DNA of 64,000 nucleotides, taken from Laburnicola sp. R22_1. Its lineage: Eukaryota > Ascomycota > Dothideomycetes > Pleosporales > Didymosphaeriaceae. The notes under the pieces were generated by a model that saw only the letters and a program-made list of their open reading frames with translations, did not search any database and had not been told where the DNA came from. Where the stretch lies: NCBI GenBank assembly GCA_014281115.1, contig JACONQ010000011.1, positions 1,984,001-2,048,000 of the forward strand, read 5' to 3'. This document shows positions 55,864-64,000 of this stretch, one piece after another. Positions within the stretch are counted from its first letter, which is position 1. The number at the start of each line of letters is the position of its first letter. The translations under genes were made by a program, and so were the position numbers.

Positions 55864-56587
55864 ATAACCTATAGTAATATAGCTATTATTAAATTTAGCT
55901 AGAGTATAAATAACTAGCTAGGTAAAGTTAAAAATAATTTCTTAAGATTTATTAATTTTATAAGACTAGATGAATTATTAGAGAGGCCTCTAGATTTTAT
56001 TTTTAAATACCTATACCCCTTTAGTAACGCCCTAAGGCTACTTCGCTGCGCCTTATGCCTCTAGATTCTAGAGTATAGGGCCACTTCTTTAGTACCTAGA
56101 TATTAGTAAAGGGGATGCAGCCTTTATAATATAATAATAATATAATACTAAAGCTATATTATAGAAGCTTTAAAATAAGAATTATAAGTAGAGTAAAGAA
56201 GAAAAATATTTTTTTAAAATATATATAGAGCTAGAGGCGTAGTAGTAGCGTAAGAAGCTTATTAAGATAGTAGTAATTATCTAGGCTACTATTAAGATAG
56301 GGATTATAAGTAATAAAAGTAAGAGTAATGATAAGTAGTAGCGACGGGAGTATAGAGAAAATAAGTAGTAGTAGTAAGGTCCTAGGGGATAGTATATAGC
56401 TTGCTAGTTATAAGGAGAGATCTACTATAAAAGAGTAATAAAATAGTTAGGTTAGTTACTATTATAATTATTATTATTATTATTATAGCAAAAATTATTA
56501 TTAAAGAAATTGTTAATTACGTAACATAGTGGTTAGTCAAACAGATGGCCTAGGATTACGTGATATTACGGATTAATCCTAGGGAGA

Positions 56588-56660
56588 ACTACTTTTTTAT
56601 TATATTATTTAAAATAAAAGCCTTTATTATTTTACTCTTAGATAGATAATTTAATAATAT
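56588..56660 (+). repeat. Family A fragment
   Basis: Plus orientation, 5' truncated, containing ATAAAAGCCTTTATTATT. Confidence 0.6.
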
Positions 56661-56661
56661 A

Positions 56662-56758
56662 TGTATTGTTAAATTATCTACCTAGGAGTAGAACGATAAA
56701 GGCTTTCATCTCAAATAATATAACAAAAAAGTAGAATTCTCTACTTAGTAATTAAATA
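56662..56758 (-). repeat. Family A repeat
   Basis: Minus orientation, adjacent to and opposed to the preceding fragment, forming a small inverted pair. Confidence 0.65.
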
Positions 56759-56764
56759 GAGATA

Positions 56765-57000
56765 ATAAAGTATATTAATATCTTAAAACACTTTTCTATG
56801 TCTATGTGGTGTTAATTAATCTATCTAGAGGTAGGACGACAAAGGCTTTTATCTTAAATAACATAATAAAAAAGTAGAGCCCCTACTTAGTAATTAAAAA
56901 GAGCGTAAGAAGGTAATCTGTGTCTATAATAATAGGAGAAATAACTACTATTATTATAATTCTTTTATTAGAAACTTCTTAGTTATAAAAAAATAAAACT
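56765..57000 (+). repeat. Family B repeat split by a family A insertion
   Basis: Left part TTAATATCTTAAAACAC.., right part TATAATAATAGGAG to an A-rich end. The family A copy at 56805-56917 lies between them. Confidence 0.75.
56805..56917 (-). repeat. Family A repeat nested in family B
   Basis: 113 bp flanked by CTATGTCTA (56796-56804) and CTGTGTCTA (56918-56926), a 9-bp duplication with one transition. Confidence 0.8.
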
Positions 57001-57078
57001 ATAATAAAGTAAAAACTATATAATAAAATTAATATTAGTTTTATTATAAGTAATATAATATATATTAAATATATTTTA

Positions 57079-57182
57079 TACTTTTTTAATTACTATGTAG
57101 GGGCTTTACTTTTTTATTATGTTATTTAAGATAAAAGTCTTTATTATTCTACTCCTAGGTAGTTAATTAATAACACACATAA
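57079..57182 (+). repeat. Family A repeat
   Basis: 5' truncated at ACTTTTTTAATTAC, ending AACACACAT. Confidence 0.68.
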
Positions 57183-57459
57183 AATATATAGTAAAAATAT
57201 TATTTTTACTATATTAGAAAAGTTTTTCTACTTAACTATGTGCATAGTGCGCAGACATGCGCAGACTTACGCATTTGTACGCATTTTTGCATAAGCAATT
57301 TACTAGCATAAAAATGCTTAGAGATATATAAATATACGTAGACTTGCGTAGATATATATAAATAGTCTAAATAAGTAATTTTTTTAAAGCTTTATAACTT
57401 TTTTACTAGTAAAGCTATAATTTTAATTTTTTAATAGATTTATAGAGAAAATACATAGT

Positions 57460-57595
57460 CTTTCGCTTTTTTTTATAATTACCTTTATTACGCTCTTTTT
57501 AATTACTAAGCAGGGGGCTCTGCTTTTTTTGTCATGTTATTTGAGATGAAAGCCTTTATCGTCCTACCCCCTCCTAGGTAGATTTAATTAACGCC
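57460..57595 (+). repeat. Family A repeat
   Basis: One of the least decayed copies, ending AACGCC. A 7-bp ACATAGT at 57453-57459 and 57596-57602 may be its duplication. Confidence 0.7.
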
Positions 57596-57599
57596 ACAT

Positions 57600-57962
57600 A
57601 GTAAGTAAAGTATATAATAAATATTTTATACTAATAAAATTAACTATATAAAAATATATTAAATTAGCTATTAAAGTTAATTTTAGTTAAGTTTTAAGGG
57701 GGTGAGGAGAGCTGAGCGATTATGTGTTGCTGAGGATTTTGCGACATGCTGCGACACAGAGCTGGGAGTTGGCCCCCATGGGACTGGCAGGTATGGACGT
57801 GCGTTGTTCAAGGGTTACTAATAATAAGTTGTTAGTAAGATCATGCACATAAAGGCGACTCAGTAACGCTCTTGATGCTGTTCATTTTTGCTCCAAGCGC
57901 TTCCTTTGCAGCTACCTAGATTGGCGTTTATTCGACAAGTTCCAGCCCGTCCTTCTGCTGCC
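57600..57962. other. Right edge of the AT-rich island
   Basis: Composition returns to normal near 57,700. The last 150 bp is the probable promoter of the next gene. Confidence 0.6.
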
Positions 57963-59192
57963 ATGAGCTCTCTCGTTCCCACACGACGCCTTCTCCTGTT
58001 CCTCGCACTCGCGACATCCACATATGCATACAGCAACAACCTCTGGCGCACAGATTTCGACACGTTCCACAAATGGAAAATCATCCAAGAAGAAGAAGAA
58101 TGTCGCGAGGCCTACGAAAGCCTCAACAAGATTCCTCTCAACTCGAACGCAACCACACTCATCAACTGTACGTTACTATCAACCAACGCGCACCCGCTGC
58201 ACCCAACCTCGTAACACTATATCTGCTGGCTAACTCACGCGCCCTGTCAACCAGGCATACTCACCAAGACGGACGAGGTCACAAAGTCTGAATTCGGCGT
58301 CGTAGCCGTCATGCTCGGCCTCCTCCCAGGCATGCTCCAACTCATCGGACCTAAATTCAGCGATCTCGCCCTCCTCGCAACGCGGCGACCCCTCCTGTCG
58401 CTCTTTCTAACAATCGGCTCACCATGTCCAGCGCTCGACTACGAGACTACGGGCATGGAGACGCTCCTCGCCGACGACGCGCCGCCTTTCTGGCCCGCGT
58501 GGCTACGGACGCGCCGGCCGTGGGTGAGCGTTGTGGTTTCTCTCGTGGAATACGTCGCCGTCATGGTGGCGGCTGGGAATGTCGTGTTTCAGTTTTACCG
58601 GCTTACGTTTTATGGCGTTGTTTTGATCAGCACGCAGATGGGGCAGTATGGCGGGACGCTGGAGGCGTTTGCGCCGCTGCTGTGGGTCTTCCTGGGCATT
58701 CCTATACACGGGCTGGGGGTTTTGCAGTTGTGGTGGTGTCGTGCTCGTGACGCAGACGGTGGGACGTCGACGCGCGCGCGGAGAGAAAATACCTTGGTTG
58801 AGCTCCTCCGGAGGGAAGTGACGCCCTGCGCCTTCGCGACCGATGCGGCATCCAGCGACATCAGACTCCGAAACGGCTACATGTACCATGTTCTCAACTG
58901 GGCGATCAAGCTGTGCATTTGGGCCGATGTCGTCTACGGTGTTCTTGTTCTGTCGACGATTCTGTTTGTCCCCATGTGGAGCGCTATCTGGATGATTGGG
59001 CTCATCTTTACGGGGACGCTGATTTGCAGGTTGGTTTTGGCGTTTGAGATGCATGGGTTGCGGGAGGTGCCCAAGGTGCAGAGGGGAGCTGAGAGGGGGG
59101 CTATCGATGCTGAGTATGAGATGCCGCGGCTTGGGGATGGGGATGGCAAGGCGCGGCCGCAGGAGCATACTTTGCCTTTGTTGCAGCGCTGA
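57963..59192 (+). CDS. Multi-pass membrane protein with signal peptide, unknown function, 2 exons
   Basis: Exons 57963-58167 and 58255-59192, joined across an 87-bp intron (IN to CILTKTDEV), give 380 aa. A signal peptide (RRLLLFLALATSTYAYS) is followed by a charged luminal segment with EEEECREAYESLN and an N-glycosylation sequon (NAT). Then come about six hydrophobic segments: VVAVMLGLLPGMLQLIG, WVSVVVSLVEYVAVMVAAGN, FAPLLWVFLGIPIHGLGVL, VVYGVLVLSTILFV and MWSAIWMIGLIFTGTLI among them. The C-terminal tail is polar. No family is recognised. The gene borders the AT-rich island. Confidence 0.75.
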
Positions 59193-59713
59193 TGGGTTTC
59201 CACCGCGGCTCAAGATGTGATTCCAAGAGGTGTTGGAAGCTTGCGGGAATGTGATTACCACGTGAGGTGGTGGTGAGTGGTGAGTGGTAGCAAACGGGTC
59301 GGTGGCTGGGATGGGCTCCGCTGGACCCTGGTTGGCCCGTCTTCGGCGTTTGTGCTTCACCTCACCTTCACCCGTACTTCTCTCACTACATCTCGGCGCG
59401 GGTACAGATCTCGCGCGCATATGTATGCTTGTCTACTAGACGCCCTTCTCTACACTGTTGCCTGCACACTCGCTGCTGAATCAGGGCCCCACTACCCGTC
59501 TACCGTTCTAAGAGCTCTAGTCGACCAGACGGCGACCAGACGGCGACCACGCAGCTCGTCCGGCTGTTCTGCCCCGACCGTTGACCTTTCCCCCAAGCGG
59601 CTCGGACCCTAGCTGCGTGTGCGCCACGACGCTCGCTGCATCGCGACCGCCATCCGAGCGGAGACGTGCATTCTCCCCGCATTCCACCCACGTTGCTCCA
59701 ACCTCCAGACGCC
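59193..59713. other. Intergenic region, no gene seen
   Basis: 521 bp between the membrane protein and the SWIB gene. The distal half is C/T-rich and probably the SWIB gene leader. A GACCAGACGGC motif is repeated at about 59523-59545. Confidence 0.5.
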
Positions 59714-60772
59714 ATGGCCGGTACGCACACCCACCACCCGATCAGGACGTAGAGCACCGTGCTGACTCCCGTTTCGCAGAGCTTCCGCGAGACATCGTGG
59801 ACAAGTACTCCGCCATCATCGACAACATCCTTGAAAGCAGCGACTTGAACACAATCTCCGCCAAGCGCATACGGAAGGGCCTACAGGAGCGTCTAGGCCA
59901 TGACATCTCCGGAGAGAAGGTGCGCCGACGCGACCCCAGATCCCCCAAGCTGAAGCTGACCTCTAGCCATAGCAAGCCGTGACCGACCTCATCATGGCGC
60001 GCTTCGACAAGTTCAACGCTGAGCAGAACGGCGCCCCAGAAGCAGAAGACGCCGTCCCCACCGTGGAGGTGCCCACCACCAACGGCCATGGCCATACCGC
60101 TGGCAAGCGCACACCCGACGACGACTCGGCGCTCTCGGACCTGGGCGAGTCTCCGCCGAAGAAGAAACAGAAGAAGCACACGAGCGTCGAGGACGACGAC
60201 GCCGCATACGCGGCCAGGCTGCAGGCAGAGGAGAATATGGCGTCACGAGCGAGGTCAACGAGGGGTGGCAACACCAAGAGGAAGGCGCTGCCGCAGAAGA
60301 AAAAGAAGGAGAAGAAGAAGAGCGCGAATCGGGTGAAGGATGATGAGGACAGCGACATTGCGTCTCGGAGCGGCGACGAGAAGAAGTCGCCTAAGCGGAC
60401 TGGTGGATTCCACGTATGTTCAAGACGGCCGTCCCCATCTCCAAGTCTAACCTCTGCACAGAAACCGATGAACCTCTCCGTCGCGCTTCAAGAACTGCTC
60501 GGCGAAACTCAAGTACGCACCCCTTCCCTCCGGCTCCGGCTTCCCCGTTCTCTTCTGTCGTGCAACTGGCTAATCCACCCGCACAGCTCTCAAGACCGCA
60601 AACCGTCAAGAAAATCTGGGAGTACGTCAAAGCGCGCGACCTGCAGGATCCAGCCGACAAACGCCAAATCCGCTGCGACGACGCCATGCGCGCCGTCTTC
60701 AAGCAAGACAGCGTCCACATGTTCACCATGAACAAGATCCTCAACACGAATCTGTATCCCGTCGAGGAGTAG
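59714..60772 (+). CDS. UAF30: DEK_C/SWIB-domain protein (UAF30-like), 5 exons
   Basis: Exons 59714-59720 (7 bp), 59780-59919, 59973-60413, 60462-60512 and 60587-60772 give 274 aa. Introns are 59, 53, 48 and 74 bp. The N-terminus (residues 1-65) is a DEK_C-like helical domain (LPRDIVDKYSAIIDNILES). The middle is Lys-rich with nuclear-localisation-like KKKQKKH and QKKKKEKKKS. The C-terminus is a SWIB/MDM2 domain (MNLSVALQELLGETQ, PQTVKKIWEYVKARDLQDP, MFTMNKIL). Yeast Uaf30 is part of the rDNA upstream activation factor. A paralogue (Tri1) has the same layout, so the symbol is tentative. Confidence 0.85.
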
Positions 60773-61830
60773 GAGTAGATGACTGTCACGGCTCACGGGG
60801 ATGAGTTACATTCCCCTTTTCTTCCATCCCACACAAGGAGAATGAGAAACCGCAAATCTAAATCCAATCCTCAAAGACTTTTTCTTTTGCATTTTTCTTT
60901 TCTTTTTTTTTTCTTTTTTTTTTCCCTTGAACATGGACGGAAAGTGCGTATACGTATACTTCCATCACTCACTCATTTAGCATTGTCATGTCATGTCATG
61001 CATGGAGTTCTTGTTTTTTTGCTTGCAGTCGCCTCTTTTTTTCTTTATTCAAAAGGGTTCTGGGTTTGGTTTTTTTTTCATTAAGCATGGCGGGTCTGAA
61101 TGGAGTTGGGTTTGTGTGGAATCTTTTTTTGATATGCATGTAATGTATGTCTTGAGTCGGTTCCATTGGGTGAATCGAGGCTCTTTTTTTTGTCCTCTTG
61201 AGTTCTGCTGTTCTTCTTGTTTTTCCTTGTCGTGTACAGCGTAGCGTATGCACAGTGCGGGCTAGGAGAGGAGATGCTGAAAACGGACGGGTCTGCGTGG
61301 TGCGTATGGGGCGGGCGGCGAGGGGGTGGGTAGGTAGGAGAGCGGAGGTAGGAAAAGGAAGATGAAGGTGAAGAGGGCTCGCATAGGAATTGAATGAATG
61401 AATGAGCTTGGACTCAGGCTCAGTCAGTAACAGCATGCATCCCGACTGTTTGCTTGATCAAAGGTCACCATGAAAAGCAAATATGGAAAATGCTAATAAA
61501 GCAAAAGAAAAGAAAGCTGCTCATGTGTGAATTTTTCCGAGTTGAAAGCAGAGCCTCGACCCGACCTCTTCATCCCATGTGATGTGATTGTGTTGTTCCC
61601 CAGGTCAGAACCCTCCTGCATCACACGGCAAAAGCTCAAGTTCACATGGCCACCGCCATGGTACTTTCTTATTATTACACACAAGACTCGGAAGAAAAGA
61701 AAAGAAAAGAGTGAGCGGGTACTCATACGGTGTATATCCAATACGCCAGCCAATCAAAACGACCATGTCGAAAAACAAAACAATGTCAACAAGCTCACAC
61801 CCACCTCCTCCCTGTTTTCCTACAAGCGCC
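60773..61830. other. Convergent 3' intergenic region, T-rich
   Basis: Between the UAF30-like gene and the securin-like gene. It holds long T-runs near 60885-60925, other T-runs to 61190, and a TCATG repeat near 60988-61002. No gene. Confidence 0.6.
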
Positions 61831-63289
61831 TTACAAGCCCTCCGGCAGCTGGAGCTGGAACCCATCTAAATCTCCGTCGAATGGATCACCTCCGCCCAAC
61901 TGGCTAGTGAAGCTGTTGGCCCACGCTGCGTCATCATCGTCGTCCTCGTCGCGGAGTAGCATGAGCTCGATTTCGCGGTCTACGTCTTTGACCGTGCGGC
62001 AGGATTGTTGGTGCTCCTGGGGCGGCGCAACGAGGGTAGCGTTTGTAGACGTGGAGCTCGAGCGGGAGAAAGGGCCGCGCGGTTTGGCGGGCACGGAGGA
62101 GGTGCTGATGTTGCGGTTGTGGCTCGAGGAGGCGGTGAGTGGGCGGCGGGTGGTGGTAGAGAGGTTGGCGGATTTGGTGAGGTTGGAAAGGGGTTTGCGG
62201 TCAGTGTTGTTGGTGGCTGTTGCGCGGCCCTGGGCGTAGCCGATTGTGCTTTTGGAGGCGGCTGTTGCTGCAGCGTGGCGTGCGGCGGTGGGGTTGACGG
62301 CAGGCTTGTTGATCAGGGCAGCCTTGCTGGGAAGCCGGGACTTGGTCGCGGCGGTTGGCGCAGCGTAGGCGGGTTTCCGCGCCTCCGAAAGCGCAGCAGC
62401 AGCAGACTTTGCTTTGAGGGTGGATGGGCCCGTCACCTTCTTCGTTGTGTCTTCAGGCTTGGGCGCAGTCTTCGGCACGGCCTTCTTCGATGACTCCACG
62501 CCCATGTACCTATCAGCCTCAGCCTGATCCCTCTCCCACTGCTTCGCAAACTCCTTGTCAAACTCCTCATCCCGCTTCTTCCTATCGCGCTCCAAACCCT
62601 CTTCAAACTCGCGCTGGAGTTTCGTGCGGCCATCGTCCTCGAGCGGATTGTGGTAGGCTTCCCAAATGCCACCCTTTGCGTTCTTGCCCTCGAACATGGG
62701 GAATTTCCAGTCGCGCGGGAGGTAGTCGTCCATGTCGTCCGGCAGCGGCACCTCTTTGGGAGGCATGTACTCGACCTCGGGCACGTCATCTTCCTCTGCA
62801 TCATGCGCTTCGGGCTGGTGGACCTTGACTTTCGGACGGCGAAGGCGAGGGCTGACCTTCTGCGTCTTTGCGGAGGCGGAAAGGGGAGCGGGGGTTAGGA
62901 AGCCTCTGGCTTTCGCGTTGGTCGTCTTCATGCCCAAAGGCGCACGCGTGCGAGGGCCTGCCGCGCATGTCAGTACGCAGGCTCGTTTCATCTCGAGGTT
63001 GGAGCTTACCAGCGGGCGTGACGAAGGCATTGCTGTCCAGCTTCCCGTCCTTCTTCCCCGTCATCAACAGGTTCTCGTTGCCCTTGCCCTTGGTCTGCAG
63101 CACCGACTTTGCTCCTTTTCCCAGGGCATTTTCGTCGTTGAGCGGGATCTTGAACGGCGTCTTCGGAGCCTTGTTTCCTGGTGTTTTGGGGTTGAAGCCC
63201 TTGAGGCCCGCGTTGAGCGCCTTGGCTGCAGCGCCAGCCTGCAGATTGTGCACCAGGTTCTCCTGATCGTTCGCGGCGAGCATCTCCAT
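61831..63289 (-). CDS. Probable securin (Cut2/Pds1-like), 2 exons
   Basis: Minus-strand exons 63289-63010 and 62957-61831 give 468 aa. The 52-bp intron joins FVTPA to GPRTRAPLGM. Residues 98-107 (RAPLGMKTTN) form a destruction box RxxLxxxxN like that of fission yeast Cut2. A motif DVPEVEYMPPKEVPLPD near residues 151-167 resembles the DIE-type separase-binding segment of fungal securins. The rest is Lys/Ser/Ala-rich and disordered, with an acidic end (RDEDDDDDAAWANSF). Securins hold separase inactive until APC/C-driven degradation at anaphase. The identification rests on these two motifs and overall layout, not on alignment. Confidence 0.6.
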
Positions 63290-63606
63290 GGCGCGCCTTA
63301 CATGGAGCGAGTCGTGTTGTGCGGTGAGACGCGAGGCGTGGGCTGGAGTCGGTGACGCCGTGGTTTGTCTGTTTGGTATTTACATCGGGGCCTAGTCCCT
63401 AGCAACGGCTCGTTTAGGTAAGAGCAGGGGTGCTCCTGCCCCAAGCACTAGCGCATGGGCCAGGGCGAGACAAACAGAGACACCGCAGCAGGCAGACATC
63501 TCACGACACGCACCCACAGCTCCCTTTTACCCTTGCGTCTCCTTTAGAGCAAGCCCTTTGCTGCCACACCACCGCCCTTGCACGAATCTCGTACCCCGCC
63601 GCAGCC
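63290..63606. promoter_or_regulatory. Divergent promoter between securin-like and tropomyosin genes
   Basis: 317 bp between divergent start codons. No TATA box seen. Confidence 0.4.
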
Positions 63607-64000
63607 ATGGACCAGATCAAGCAGGCAAGTGCTCTGGTTACCCCACCATGGAACTGTGCCGGCCTGCAGGTCCTGCGGAGGACTCACAGGCCGCAACCAC
63701 GGACATGGCGCCCGTAGTAGTACTGTAGCTAACGCGTGGCCTGTACAGCGCATGAACGCCCTTCGTATCGAGGCCGACGAGAGCGCCTCAAAAGCGGAGG
63801 AATACAAGGCAAAGCTCAAGTCGCTGGAGACGGAGAACACACAGAAGGAGCAGGAGATCACCTCGCTCGCACACAAGAACCAGGTTCTCGAGGCCGAAGT
63901 CGAGAAGCTCGAAGCGTCAGTCAAGACCTACAAGGACGAGGCCACGGGCGGCGCCGCAGCAAGCTCCCAAGTCGAAGCTATGCAGCGCAAGATCCAGGTG
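63607..64000 (+). CDS. TPM1: Tropomyosin, 5' part, cut by the window end
   Basis: Exon 1 is 63607-63624 (MDQIKQ). Exon 2 starts at 63749 (RMNALRIEADESASKAEEYK) and is open to the window end, 90 codons in all. The 124-bp intron has a GC donor (CAG followed by GCAAGT) and an AG acceptor. The sequence is a continuous heptad coiled coil without proline (AKLKSLETENTQKEQEITSL), matching the fungal tropomyosin N-terminus. Tropomyosin binds along formin-made actin cables and contractile rings. The 3' end lies outside the window. Confidence 0.88.

Larger units (their letters stand above)
55010..56600 (+). repeat. Repeat C, right arm of a large inverted pair
   Basis: Reverse-complement counterpart of 52850-54575. 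It begins AAGATCTTTATTGTGTAGAG. It carries its own nested insertions: a family B copy at 55104 and a family A copy at 55702. Confidence 0.75.

Noticed and set aside
53200..56300. Repeat C considered as a coding retrotransposon
   Set aside because: Only a Gln/Arg-rich, gag-like flavour is visible near 56240-56420. No reverse transcriptase or integrase motif could be read in any frame.
47640..57700. Island considered as integrated mitochondrial DNA
   Set aside because: No mitochondrial genes, rRNA or tRNA were recognised. The AT bias is explained by mutated nuclear repeats.

Overview
This window looks like nuclear DNA of a filamentous ascomycete (Pezizomycotina). The genes carry many short GT-AG introns of about 46-140 bp, and the set includes fungal hallmarks: a Yor1-type ABC transporter, a CFEM protein, a Csx2-type Arf GAP and the F-box/Sec10 protein recyclin-1. 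The TA-inserting pogo/Fot1-like transposons and AT-rich, RIP-like mutated islands also fit. I cannot name the species. Exon boundaries were placed by hand from reading frame, splice motifs and protein-family continuity. No alignment or database search was run.

Layout. 1-32.6 kb is a gene-dense housekeeping block. It holds an ABC-C transporter (YOR1-like), a small single-pass membrane protein, eIF2-gamma (GCD11), a WD40-cyclophilin (PPWD1-like), U3 snoRNP protein RRP9, proteasome ATPase RPT4, a NAT9-like acetyltransferase, a 3-beta-HSD/epimerase-family dehydrogenase, a damaged F-box-like gene, the F1-ATPase assembly factor ATP11, a BAR-PH-ArfGAP protein (Csx2 type) and eIF3b (PRT1). A complete but inactivated pogo-like transposon (27.9-29.7 kb) lies between Csx2 and PRT1. 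32.7-34.5 kb is AT-rich repeat DNA.

34.5-39.1 kb is a graveyard of accessory genes. A DUF6594 membrane-protein gene with a single stop lies head-to-head with a kinase-like pseudogene. That pseudogene is split by a second pogo-like transposon and followed by the C-lobe of another kinase-like pseudogene. 39.1-43.4 kb has no confident gene. 43.4-47.4 kb carries a GPI-type CFEM protein and recyclin-1 (RCY1).

47.6-57.7 kb is a 10-kb AT-rich island without intact genes. It contains a RIP-degraded pogo-like element with a younger, GC-rich solo LTR inside it, two inverted copies of a 1.6-1.7 kb repeat, and many copies of two short retroposon-like families. 58-64 kb returns to ordinary genes: a secreted or polytopic membrane protein of unknown role, a DEK_C/SWIB protein (UAF30-like), a probable securin and the 5' part of tropomyosin.

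Most intact genes serve translation, ribosome biogenesis, proteolysis, membrane traffic and cytoskeleton. No operon-like logic is expected. Several pairs share divergent promoters (RRP9/RPT4, NAT9/dehydrogenase, ATP11/Csx2, DUF6594/kinase, securin/tropomyosin). The most unusual content is the repeat biology: SINE-like families with target-site duplications, nested insertions of different age, and different inactivating lesions in different transposon copies.
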